From contig CALUMM010000022.1 in assembly GCA_944321755.1 (NCBI GenBank), positions 1 to 37,182 on the forward strand: a stretch of 37,182 bases of DNA, given 5' to 3'. Shown here piece after piece: positions 30,696-37,182 of the stretch. This DNA comes from an uncultured Alistipes sp. (GTDB taxonomy: Bacteria > Bacteroidota > Bacteroidia > Bacteroidales > Rikenellaceae). The translations under genes were made by a program, and so were the position numbers. The notes beneath the pieces were generated by a model. The model was not told where the DNA came from and made no database searches. It was given only the letters and a program-made list of their open reading frames with translations. Every line of letters starts with the position of its first letter. The stretch's first letter is position 1.

Positions 30696-33600
30696 TTAGT
30701 AAGTGAGGTTGATGCCGAACGAGAAGACCCGCGAAACGGGATACTTGCCGCTGTCGAGTCCGACGCCGCCCACCTCGGGATCGATGCCCGTATAGTCGGT
30801 GAAGGTGCAGAGATTCTCGGCATTGACGAAGACGCTCAGCGAACTCTTCCGCGCCTCGAAGTGCTTCGAACGGCGAAGCAGGCTCGTCAGGTCGTAGGAG
30901 AGCATCACGTTCTTGATGCGCAGGTAGGAGGCATCCTCCAGGTACCAGTCCGAAACCGTCGTGAAGTTGCCGTTCGGATCCGCGGAGTTCAGACGCGGAA
31001 TGTTCGATGACCGGTTGGTCGGCGACCACGCATTCAGGATCTCGCGCGAACGGTTGAAACTCCCTTCGGCTTCGTTCAGATAGGTCAGCTTCGTGGCGTT
31101 GAAGGCCTTCGTGCGGGCTGCGCCCTGCAGCATTACGCTGAACGAGAGGTTCTTCCAACTGAAGCCCGCCGTAAAGGCGTAGGTGATCTTCGGCATGTAG
31201 CTGCCCATGTACTGACGGTCGTTCGAATCGATCTTGCCGTCGTTGTTGTAGTCCACGAACTTCAGGTCGCCGGCCTTCGCATTGGGCTGGATCCGGCTCA
31301 CCTCGCCCGTCTCGGGATTCGTCCACGTATAGGCTGCAGCCTCCTCGTCGCTCTGGAAAATACCCGCCGACTGGATCAGGTAGTAGGAGTAGAGCGGCTC
31401 GCCCTCGGCCGTCTGGTAGATGTTGTTCAGCCCGCGGAAGGCGTAGTCATGGGTCCATACGGCCTTCGAACCGTCGTCGTTGCGCACGCCGATGTCCGAA
31501 ACCCAGTTCTTCAGGATCGAGAAGTTCCCGCCTACGAAGTAGCTCCAGTCCTTGTTGATCTGCTCCTTCCAGTTGACCGACAGTTCGAAACCGCGGTTGC
31601 GGATCTCGCCCAGGTTCACCAGCGGGGCGGCAAGACCCATTGCATTGGGCCAGCCCATCGTCTGCTGCTGGATCAGGTCATAGGTGCGTTTCCAGTAGAC
31701 GTCGGCCGAAATCGAGAGCCGGTCCCGGAACAGATCGATGTCCACACCCAGGTCGGTCTGCTCGGAGGTCTCCCACGTCAGGTTGTAGTTCCGCGCCAGC
31801 GGATAGACCCGGTTGCTGTTCGTCGAGTTGCCCACCTGTCCCGGTTCGTAACCGTAACCCAGGATGCCGAGCGTCGGGGAACCGTAGGCATAATCGATCG
31901 ATCCGAGGTTGCCGATGCGGCCCCACGAGGCACGCAGCTTAATCATCGAAATCACGTCGCTGGTCGGGAAGAAGGGCTCGCTCGACAGCTTCCAGGCTCC
32001 CGTTACGGCCGGGAAGTCGGCGCTCTTCCGGTTCTCGGGAAGGCGCCCCGCATAGTCGCGCCGCCACGAGGCCGTCACGAAATAACGGTCGGCGTAGCTG
32101 TACGACAGACGTCCCACGATCGCCACGTTGGCATCCGGACTGTAGTAGCTGTCCGAAGGATCCTCGTAGTTGGTGGCCATGTTCAGATACTGGTAGATGT
32201 CATCTTCGTTCTCGAAGCCCGTACCCTTGACGCTGAAGCTCCGCCCGGCCTGTTTGTTGGCCGTCGTGGCCAGCAGGGCCCCCACCGTGTGGCGCCCGAA
32301 CGTGTTGTCGTAGGTCAGCGAGTTCTCCGTCTCCCAGAACCAGAAGTCATAGGTCGAATACTCCAGTTCGTTGGTCAGATAGGGCTTGCCAGGCTCCGTG
32401 CGCATCGGGTCGAAACGCTTGTAGAGGTTGTCCTCGTTGCGGTAGGTGAAGCGGCTGTTGAACTTCAGGCCCGGCAGGATGTTCTGGATCGAGAGGTTCG
32501 TCGTCGTCGAGAACTTCTGCGTCTTGTTGATCAGCGAGTGGGCCGAAAGCTGCCGGATCGGGTTGATCAGGTCGCCGTGAAGACCCGCTACAGCGTCGCT
32601 GCCGATCTCCGACGTGCCGCCGTACGACCCGTCGTCGTAGAAGGCCCGCGCACTCCGCGGCATCGACATCGCCAGCCAGATCACTCCGTTGTAGCCGCTG
32701 TCCGTGTTGGTGCCGCGCTGCTTGTTGTTCGAGTACATGGCATCCTCCGAAATCGTGATGTAGTCGTTGATCCTGTAGCTGCCGTTGTAGCGGATGCTCG
32801 CCGTCTTGTTGAACGTGCTGAGCAGCGTTCCCTGGTCGTCGTTGTAGTTGAACGACAGACGGTTCGAGAGGTTGTTCGTGCCGCCCTGGACCGAAACCTG
32901 ATGGCGCTGGTACATCGTCGTGCGGAAGATCTCGTCGATCCAGTCCGTGCGGGTCTGCGACATCTCCGGAGAATCCCACGCGGCGGGAAGCGTCCCGCCG
33001 TTGACGGCCAGCGATGCCTCACGAACACGACGCTGCTCCTCGACGGTCAGCGACTGGGGCAGGTTCGTGGCCTTGCGGACGCCGAAGTTCCCTTCGTAGG
33101 TGACCGACAGCGCCCCCGATTTGGCCTTCTTGGTCGTCACCAGGATAACGCCCGCAGCTCCCGACTGCGCACCGTAGATGGCCGCCGAGGCGGCATCCTT
33201 CAGAATCACGATCGACTCGATGTCGTTCATGTTCAGCGGCGCTCCCGGAACTCCGTCGACGACCCACAGCACGCTTTCGCCCGACTGCGAACCGACACCG
33301 CGGACCGTTACCGTCGGGGTGGCGGTCGGGTCACCGCCCTGGGCCACGATCGTTACGCCCGGGATCTGGCCCTGAAGCATACTCTCGGTCGAGGTCACGG
33401 GACGGGTCTTGTTCGACTCCACGTTTTCGAGCACGCCCACCGAGGTCGACAGGTCGGCGCGCCGGGCCGAGGCTCCGAAGCCGAGCACCACGACATCCTC
33501 CAGCCGCTGGGCATCCTCTTCGAGGGTGACCTTTACCTGTGTGGTGGCGGCCGTTACGGCGATTTCACGGGTCTTGTAGCCGATGAACGACACCTCCAGA

Positions 33601-33815
33601 ATGGCCTGGCTCCCCGGAATCGTCAACTGGAACGCACCCGAAGCATCCGACGAGACGCCGATGGTCGTACCCTTCACCAGCACGCTGGCTCCGGCGATGG
33701 CCCCGTTCTTGTCGGATACCGTACCCGAAACCGTGAAACTCTGTGCAAACGTACTTGCCGGTATGAGGAACAATACCGCGAAAAGTACGCATAAGCATGG
33801 TCTAATTTTTTTCAT
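30696..33815 (-). CDS. SusC/RagA-family TonB-dependent outer-membrane transporter
   Basis: A 1039-residue outer-membrane receptor that imports oligosaccharides with TonB energy. Signal peptide 1-24; residues about 27-110 form the carboxypeptidase-D-like Ig domain (FTVSGTVSDKNGAIAGASVLVKG; LEVSFIGYKTREI); the plug domain (about 115-235) carries LWVVDGVPGAPLNMNDIESI and ILKDAASAAIYGAQSGAAGV; the rest is the 22-strand barrel, ending in the aromatic-terminated VSRVFSFGINLTY. I see no N-terminal STN or sigma/anti-sigma signalling domain, so regulation is likely by the divergent hybrid regulator. The start codon is preceded by about 315 bp of intergenic DNA with a candidate promoter and operator. 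Confidence 0.97.
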   Translation of the reverse strand: MKKIRPCLCVLFAVLFLIPASTFAQSFTVSGTVSDKNGAIAGASVLVKGTTIGVSSDASGAFQLTIPGSQAILEVSFIGYKTREIAVTAATTQVKVTLEEDAQRLEDVVVLGFGASARRADLSTSVGVLENVESNKTRPVTSTESMLQGQIPGVTIVAQGGDPTATPTVTVRGVGSQSGESVLWVVDGVPGAPLNMNDIESIVILKDAASAAIYGAQSGAAGVILVTTKKAKSGALSVTYEGNFGVRKATNLPQSLTVEEQRRVREASLAVNGGTLPAAWDSPEMSQTRTDWIDEIFRTTMYQRHQVSVQGGTNNLSNRLSFNYNDDQGTLLSTFNKTASIRYNGSYRINDYITISEDAMYSNNKQRGTNTDSGYNGVIWLAMSMPRSARAFYDDGSYGGTSEIGSDAVAGLHGDLINPIRQLSAHSLINKTQKFSTTTNLSIQNILPGLKFNSRFTYRNEDNLYKRFDPMRTEPGKPYLTNELEYSTYDFWFWETENSLTYDNTFGRHTVGALLATTANKQAGRSFSVKGTGFENEDDIYQYLNMATNYEDPSDSYYSPDANVAIVGRLSYSYADRYFVTASWRRDYAGRLPENRKSADFPAVTGAWKLSSEPFFPTSDVISMIKLRASWGRIGNLGSIDYAYGSPTLGILGYGYEPGQVGNSTNSNRVYPLARNYNLTWETSEQTDLGVDIDLFRDRLSISADVYWKRTYDLIQQQTMGWPNAMGLAAPLVNLGEIRNRGFELSVNWKEQINKDWSYFVGGNFSILKNWVSDIGVRNDDGSKAVWTHDYAFRGLNNIYQTAEGEPLYSYYLIQSAGIFQSDEEAAAYTWTNPETGEVSRIQPNAKAGDLKFVDYNNDGKIDSNDRQYMGSYMPKITYAFTAGFSWKNLSFSVMLQGAARTKAFNATKLTYLNEAEGSFNRSREILNAWSPTNRSSNIPRLNSADPNGNFTTVSDWYLEDASYLRIKNVMLSYDLTSLLRRSKHFEARKSSLSVFVNAENLCTFTDYTGIDPEVGGVGLDSGKYPVSRVFSFGINLTY

Positions 33816-33950
33816 CGCATCATGGGTTTTAAATTAAGTAGTAGTGGTTGATTGTTGGGATCGGCGATCCGTAATCGCCTTGCGTAGTCTCATTTTTGCG
33901 CTTTTTCAATAGGTATGAGTTATTAAAAAATTTACAAAAACACCCTGCAA

Positions 33951-33980
33951 TGATCTTGTTTTCGAACGTTATGAAGATCA
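33951..33980. promoter_or_regulatory. 30-bp inverted repeat, candidate operator of the PUL regulator
   Basis: TGATCTT (33951-33957) and AAGATCA (33974-33980) are perfect inverted copies 16 bp apart, with TTCGAA and AACGTT palindromes between them. It lies in the susC-regulator intergenic region, just downstream of the candidate susC promoter element. Good spacing for a dimeric regulator. Confidence 0.5.
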
Positions 33981-33986
33981 TTTACA

Positions 33987-33994
33987 CAAAAATA
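33987..33994 (-). promoter_or_regulatory. Possible -7 element for susC
   Basis: The minus strand reads TATTTTTG (exact TAnnTTTG) 170 bp before the susC start; no TTTG is seen at -33. If used, the inverted repeat 33951-33980 would overlap the first transcribed bases. The wider gap 33816-34180 is AT-rich compared with its neighbours and holds no gene. A second, plus-strand TAATTTTA at 34153-34160 is a weak candidate promoter for the regulator. Confidence 0.35.
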
Positions 33995-34180
33995 GGTTTT
34001 GAAAAGGGCTGTTTGGGTTGAATTTACGTTTTTATATCCTCACATTGCGCAAATCGCACGGATTGATCCCCGAATGCGACTTCCGTGTGAAAAGGGTGTT
34101 GCCGGCGTGTTAATTTTTGGACCGAACGGATGGATTTCTCGAAAAAAAAAGATAATTTTACCCCACATCCGACAGCAACA

Positions 34181-35356
34181 ATGGCCCGAATCATCTTCCT
34201 GACCGACTTCTCCGAGGCTTATGCCCGTCGTCTGCTCCTGGGGATCGCACGCTATGCCCAGGACATGAAACAGGCCTGGAGCCTGAGCCGTCTGCCGCTT
34301 TCGATCCGCGACAAGTTCGGAATCGAATCCGTGGTCCAGTGGGCCCGGAAAATGCACGCCGATGCCGTCATCGGGCAGTTTTACAATACGGACCGCGTCG
34401 AACTCTTCGCCCGGAACGGAATCATTGCCATCGCGCAGGATTTCAAGAAACGCTTCGATTGCATCCCGAACATTACCGGCCCGCACGTGCTTGCCGGGAA
34501 AATGTGTGCCGAATACTTCATCCGCAAGGGATTCCGGCATTTCGCATTCTACGGGACGCGCGATATCGTCTGGTCGGACGAACGCTGCCAGGGATTCCGC
34601 GAGACGATTGCCGCCGCCAATCCCAACTTCACCTTCTCGGCCCTGCGGAGCAAGGCGCAGAACGACCTCTGGTACTACGATTCGCTGCAGCTCACCACCT
34701 GGCTGGAATCCTTGCCCAAGCCCGTCGCCATCATGGCCTGCGACGACAACCAGGCTTACCACATTACCGAAGCCTGCCATATTATCGGTGGAGGGAGATT
34801 TCGAATTCCCGACGACATCGCCGTCCTGGGTGTCGACAACGACGAGACGATCTGCCGGCTCTCCGAACCGAACCTCTCGTCGCTCAACCAGTCGGTCGAA
34901 CAGGGCGGTTACGACGTCGCCCGGCTCATCGACCAGCTCCTCCGCAACCCCGGGCAGCAGCCCGAAGATGTCATGGTCATGCCCACGCATATCATTACCC
35001 GTCAGTCCACCGATATCTATGCGCACAGCGATCCGCACATCGCCGAGGTCCTGAAGTACATCCATGAAAATATCGGACGCAAGATTACGGTCCGGGAGTT
35101 GTTGACCCGCGTTCCGCTTTCGAGACGCCTGCTGGAGACCCGTTTCAAGAAGAGCATGGAGACCTCGATCTACGAGTACATCATCCGGGTGCGGATCGAT
35201 CGGGTGACCCAGTTGCTGAGCGAGGGGATGAGTATCTCGGATGCGGCGGTCGAAGCCGGATTCTCCGACAGCAAGAACCTTTCGCGCCTCTTCCGGAAGG
35301 TCAAGGGAATGACCCCTTCGCAGTATTGCCGCCAGATGGCCGACGGGCATTTCTGA
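34181..35356 (+). CDS. XylR-like AraC-family regulator with periplasmic-binding-protein-type sensor
   Basis: A 391-residue cytoplasmic regulator. Residues about 1-270 are a LacI/XylR-type sugar-binding domain (MARIIFLTDFSEAYARRLLLGIARYAQ; MACDDNQAYHITEACHIIGG; IPDDIAVLGVDNDETICRLS; SSLNQSVEQGGYDVARLI). Residues about 285-391 are an AraC double-HTH (IGRKITVRELLTRVPLSRRL; GMSISDAAVEAGFSDSKNL; FRKVKGMTPSQYCR). An ATG at 34130 would add 17 unlike residues, so 34181 is preferred. It is divergent from susC, the usual position for a PUL regulator, and probably senses a mono- or disaccharide product imported by the locus. No sensor kinase part is present. Confidence 0.92.
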   Translation: MARIIFLTDFSEAYARRLLLGIARYAQDMKQAWSLSRLPLSIRDKFGIESVVQWARKMHADAVIGQFYNTDRVELFARNGIIAIAQDFKKRFDCIPNITGPHVLAGKMCAEYFIRKGFRHFAFYGTRDIVWSDERCQGFRETIAAANPNFTFSALRSKAQNDLWYYDSLQLTTWLESLPKPVAIMACDDNQAYHITEACHIIGGGRFRIPDDIAVLGVDNDETICRLSEPNLSSLNQSVEQGGYDVARLIDQLLRNPGQQPEDVMVMPTHIITRQSTDIYAHSDPHIAEVLKYIHENIGRKITVRELLTRVPLSRRLLETRFKKSMETSIYEYIIRVRIDRVTQLLSEGMSISDAAVEAGFSDSKNLSRLFRKVKGMTPSQYCRQMADGHF

Positions 35357-35560
35357 CCCCCACCCTCCACACTCCCTGCAATCATCCCTCTTGCGGCCCT
35401 CTCCCGGTACCCCTTTTTCTGCCCCTTCCTGTGACCCTCTTCCGGCAGCCTACTCCCTTCTAACCCTTCCCCTCTGCGATCCTCGTTCGGCAGCCCTTTT
35501 TTGCCTTCTTCTCTCACCCCCCCCCGCACTCAGCCCCCGCTTTCTACACCCCCCCCCTTG
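35357..35560 (+). other. Pyrimidine-rich spacer
   Basis: About 160 of 204 bases on the plus strand are C or T, with several C runs of 7-9. No hairpin terminator or credible gene is seen. The gap continues to 35708 with a candidate promoter (TATCTTTG at 35586) but nothing else notable. Confidence 0.7.
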
Positions 35561-35585
35561 ATTTCGGGTTTTGCGGCGGATTTCG

Positions 35586-35593
35586 TATCTTTG
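35586..35593 (+). promoter_or_regulatory. -7 element before the flavodoxin-family gene
   Basis: TATCTTTG is an exact TAnnTTTG. TTG at 35558-35560 (25 bp) and TTTG at 35570-35573 (12 bp) are both off the ideal spacing. The start codon is about 115 bp downstream, a long leader. Confidence 0.45.
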
Positions 35594-35708
35594 TTCTGCT
35601 TTCCGGGCGGAGTGTACGCGGGTGGCGCCTCCGGGCGTCGGGCAGGGACAGAAACGCCGTCGTCGTATCCCGTTCGGAATGTCGTGATTACCTTATCTGA
35701 TTGAGCTC

Positions 35709-36323
35709 ATGAAAGTCTTGATGATCAATGGAAGTCCGCATCGCGAGGGAAATACCTTCATCGCGTTGCGCGAAGTGGCCCGCACGCTCGAAGCCGAGGG
35801 CATCGAAACCGAAATCATCCCGCTGGGAACCAGGCCTGTTCCCGGATGTATTGCCTGCTGGTCCTGTTCCCAAACCGGCTGCTGCGCATTCGAGGACGAC
35901 CTCTACATGCTGATCCGGGAAAAACTCGCCCAGGCCGACGGACTCATCGTCGGGTCGCCGGTCTACTTTGCCGGACCCAACGGTTCGCTGTGTGCCCTGC
36001 TCGACCGCTTGTTCGTCTCCTGCACGGACCGCCTGGCCTATAAGCCGGCCGCTGCGGTCGTGGTGTGCCGCCGCGGGGGTGCCAGCGCCGCATTCGACCG
36101 TCTGAACAAATATTTTACGATCTCGAACATGCCGGTCGTCTCGTCGCAATACTGGAACAGCGTGCACGGACGTCAGCCCGGTGAGGCGTCGCAGGATCTG
36201 GAGGGTTTGCAGATCATGCGGGTCCTCGGCCGCAATATGGCCCGGGTCCTGAAGGCCGGGCTGACGGCGTCGGAAAAACGCCCCGAACCCGAACCGCGCA
36301 TCGTGACGAGCTATATCCGGTAA
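35709..36323 (+). CDS. Flavodoxin-family NAD(P)H-dependent FMN reductase-like protein
   Basis: A 204-residue cytoplasmic flavoprotein of the NADPH-dependent FMN reductase/iron-sulfur flavoprotein group. MKVLMINGSPHREGNTF is the FMN phosphate-binding loop; GCIACWSCSQTGCCAFEDD is the family's cysteine-rich segment, here with five Cys rather than the usual two or three; ADGLIVGSPVYFAGPNGSLCALLDRLF forms the second flavin-binding strand-loop. AAAVVVCRRGGASAAFDRLNKYF and QYWNSVHG complete the fold. It probably reduces quinones, nitro compounds or metal-bound substrates. The gene stands alone between the PUL regulator and the tRNA. Native substrate unknown. Confidence 0.9.
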   Translation: MKVLMINGSPHREGNTFIALREVARTLEAEGIETEIIPLGTRPVPGCIACWSCSQTGCCAFEDDLYMLIREKLAQADGLIVGSPVYFAGPNGSLCALLDRLFVSCTDRLAYKPAAAVVVCRRGGASAAFDRLNKYFTISNMPVVSSQYWNSVHGRQPGEASQDLEGLQIMRVLGRNMARVLKAGLTASEKRPEPEPRIVTSYIR

Positions 36324-36325
36324 CT

Positions 36326-36388
36326 CCGGATTGCAGGGAGAGGTGCAGGCGGCCGATGCTGTGCCGGATTGCAGGGAGAAGTGCAGGC
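36326..36388. repeat. 25-bp direct repeat (two copies, 38 bp apart)
   Basis: CCGGATTGCAGGGAGA(G/A)GTGCAGGC occurs at 36326-36350 and 36364-36388 with a single mismatch. A further CCGGATGTAGG-like fragment starts at 36394. It lies between the flavodoxin stop and the tRNA promoter. Apart from this and the tRNA promoter the gap 36324-36543 has no gene; the first copy also completes a small ATCCGG/CCGGAT hairpin at the stop codon. Confidence 0.8.
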
Positions 36389-36500
36389 CGGTTCCGGATG
36401 TAGGAGGCGGCAGCGGCAGGGTAGTCGCCCGTTGGCGGGGGGCGGCTCGGCGGATGCTGCGTCTCTCCCCGGGTTTTTGGTGCAGAAAAAATCGCCGTCA

Positions 36501-36532
36501 TTTGCAGATTCCGGAAATATTGCGTACTTTTG
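36501..36532 (+). promoter_or_regulatory. Promoter of tRNA-Ser
   Basis: TTTG at 36501-36504, a 20-bp spacer and TACTTTTG at 36525-36532 match the Bacteroidetes consensus. The mature tRNA begins 12 bp later, so the precursor leader is only a few bases. Confidence 0.8.
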
Positions 36533-36543
36533 CAGCACCTTAC

Positions 36544-36634
36544 GGAAAGATGCAGGAGTGGTTGAACTGGCCCGCCTGGAAAGCGAGTAAACCTCAAAAG
36601 GGTTTCAGGGGTTCGAATCCCCTTCTTTCCGCCA
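36544..36634 (+). tRNA. tRNA-Ser (anticodon GGA), CCA encoded
   Basis: A class II tRNA of 91 nt including CCA. Acceptor GGAAAGA/TCTTTCC pairs fully (36544-36550 with 36624-36630), followed by discriminator G and CCA. The anticodon loop CTGGAAA puts GGA at 36578-36580. The long variable arm has AAACC/GGTTT pairs, and the T arm AGGGG-TTCGAAT-CCCCT is perfect. The anticodon stem CCCGC/GCGAG has one C-A mismatch at its second pair (36572 with 36586). Transcribed from its own promoter and ended by a hairpin. Its 3' end is the likely attachment site of the element that begins downstream. Confidence 0.95.
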
Positions 36635-36656
36635 AGCAAACACTGAAAAACAGCGC

Positions 36657-36697
36657 AAACCCTTGTAAAACAGTAGTTTACAAGGGTTTATTTTTTG
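36657..36697 (+). terminator. Intrinsic terminator after tRNA-Ser
   Basis: AAACCCTTGTAAA (36657-36669) and TTTACAAGGGTTT (36677-36689) pair perfectly over 13 bp around a 7-base loop. ATTTTTTG follows. Confidence 0.9.
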
Positions 36698-36743
36698 TTG
36701 AAAGTGTAGAAAAAGGCATCGAAAAGCAGGTTATCTGTGGCCT

Positions 36744-36784
36744 ATTCGGTGTACTTTTTTTCGGGCCGAAAAAGTACACCGAAT
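36744..36784. repeat. Long inverted repeat carrying two copies of an ATTCGGTGTACTT motif
   Basis: ATTCGGTGTACTTTTT (36744-36759) and its exact reverse complement (36769-36784) form a 16-bp stem around a 9-base centre that itself contains CGGGCCG. A third copy of the first 13 bases lies at 36870-36882, before the integrase. Candidate operator, arm-type recombination site or terminator-like hairpin. Confidence 0.85.
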
Positions 36785-36829
36785 TGCTCGTAACAGATTG
36801 GTTTGCACTTATTTGCAGCGGTCTTCCTC

Positions 36830-36860
36830 TTGACTTAAGACACTTGGGAAACTAATTTTG
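36830..36860 (+). promoter_or_regulatory. Promoter of the integrase gene
   Basis: TTG at 36830-36832, 20 bp, then TAATTTTG at 36853-36860 (exact TAnnTTTG). Transcription would start about 15 bp before the ATG at 36883, so the third motif copy (36870-36882) makes up nearly the whole leader. Confidence 0.72.
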
Positions 36861-36869
36861 TAACCCTTA

Positions 36870-36882
36870 ATTCGGTGTACTT
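36870..36882 (+). promoter_or_regulatory. Third copy of the ATTCGGTGTACTT motif, touching the integrase start codon
   Basis: Exactly the 13 bases found in both arms of the 36744-36784 inverted repeat, ending on the base before the ATG. Its place over the predicted transcript start and ribosome-binding region suggests an operator controlling integrase expression. Confidence 0.55.
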
Positions 36883-37182
36883 ATGGAAAGGACAACTTTC
36901 AGCCTGTTGTTTTACATTCGGCGGGACAAGCTCAACAAAAGAGGCGAGGCTCCCGTATTTATGCGTCTGACAATCAATGGAGAACGCGCCGATGCTTCAA
37001 TCAAGCGATTTATCGAACCGCATGCCTGGAACTCGGAAAAAGGAAAAGCCAATGAAAAATGCCGTGGCGGAAAGGATTTGAATCTCTATCTGGACGCTAT
37101 TTCCGCCAACATTTTACAAATCCAAAGAGATCTCGAACTCGATAAGAAGGAGGTATCCGCCCAAATCATTCTGAACCGCTAT
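36883..37182 (+). CDS. Tyrosine site-specific integrase, N-terminal part (runs off window)
   Basis: The first 100 residues of a Bacteroidetes phage/ICE-type tyrosine recombinase, cut by the window end. MERTTFSLLFYIRRDKLNKR and APVFMRLTINGERADASIK match the arm-DNA-binding domain seen in CTn/ICE integrases. RFIEPHAWNSEKGKA follows, then LNLYLDAISANILQIQRDL, which leads into the SAM-like core-binding domain. The catalytic R-H-R-Y domain lies beyond the window. Codon use and base composition are clearly more AT-rich than in the PUL genes, consistent with recent acquisition. The gene points away from the tRNA-Ser, the usual orientation for an element integrated at a tRNA 3' end. Confidence 0.93.
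   Translation, partial: MERTTFSLLFYIRRDKLNKRGEAPVFMRLTINGERADASIKRFIEPHAWNSEKGKANEKCRGGKDLNLYLDAISANILQIQRDLELDKKEVSAQIILNRY

Noticed and set aside
36744..36784. Inverted repeat as a simple terminator
   Set aside because: It can fold, but the T run is inside the stem rather than after it, the tRNA already has a good terminator upstream, and the same motif recurs alone at the integrase start, so a binding-site role fits better.
36331..36855. A 174-codon plus-strand frame over the tRNA-Ser
   Set aside because: It contains the complete tRNA gene, its promoter and its terminator, and has no protein-like features.

Overview
The window looks like a chromosomal segment of a GC-rich gut Bacteroidales bacterium, most likely Alistipes or another Rikenellaceae. 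The signs are a SusC/SusD pair with glycoside hydrolases and an AraC-type hybrid regulator, many lipoproteins, BACON domains, a lysine/alanine-tailed L17, and several copies of the Bacteroidetes promoter (TTTG, about 19-20 bp, TAnnTTTG) in place of E. coli-like promoters. The genus is inference; no 16S gene is present.

Layout. 1-1021: the end of the alpha ribosomal operon (rpoA 3' end, rplQ), followed by a GC-rich imperfect tandem repeat. 1378-6385: a DUF6624-like exported protein, a PepSY-like protein, a MaoC hydratase, triosephosphate isomerase (tpiA, joined in frame to an upstream four-helix membrane segment) and lysS. 6540-8717: a large lipoprotein nuclease with BACON domains. 8829-14145 (minus): a tight cluster of SDR oxidoreductase, zinc metallopeptidase, SGNH hydrolase, MBOAT acyltransferase and PAP2 phosphatase. 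14222-17163 (plus): FtsX/LolE-like permease, menG, a LEA-like lipoprotein and a SPOR-like protein. 17272-17493: a tiny Cys/Ala-rich lipoprotein with a consensus promoter and its own terminator.

17853-33815 (minus) is a polysaccharide utilization locus (PUL): susC, susD, a hairpin terminator, then GH92 mannosidase, EEP-fold phosphodiesterase, a GDPD/PI-PLC-like plus alkaline phosphatase fusion, an MGH1/GH63-like hydrolase, a calcineurin-like phosphoesterase, a ROK kinase and a GH20 hexosaminidase, nearly all head-to-tail with gaps of 7-32 bp or an overlap. A divergent XylR/AraC hybrid regulator (34181-35356) faces susC across an intergenic region holding a 30-bp inverted repeat. Four different phosphoester-hydrolase folds alongside mannose- and hexosamine-acting enzymes suggest a phosphate-decorated glycan (phosphomannan, GPI-type glycan or similar). 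This is the most promising candidate for an undescribed system here.

35357-37182: a pyrimidine-rich spacer, a flavodoxin-family protein, a tRNA-Ser(GGA) with consensus promoter and terminator, and then the start of a more AT-rich integrated element. The element opens with a tyrosine-recombinase gene cut by the window edge. A 13-bp motif occurs three times in front of it: two copies form a long inverted repeat and the third touches the start codon.
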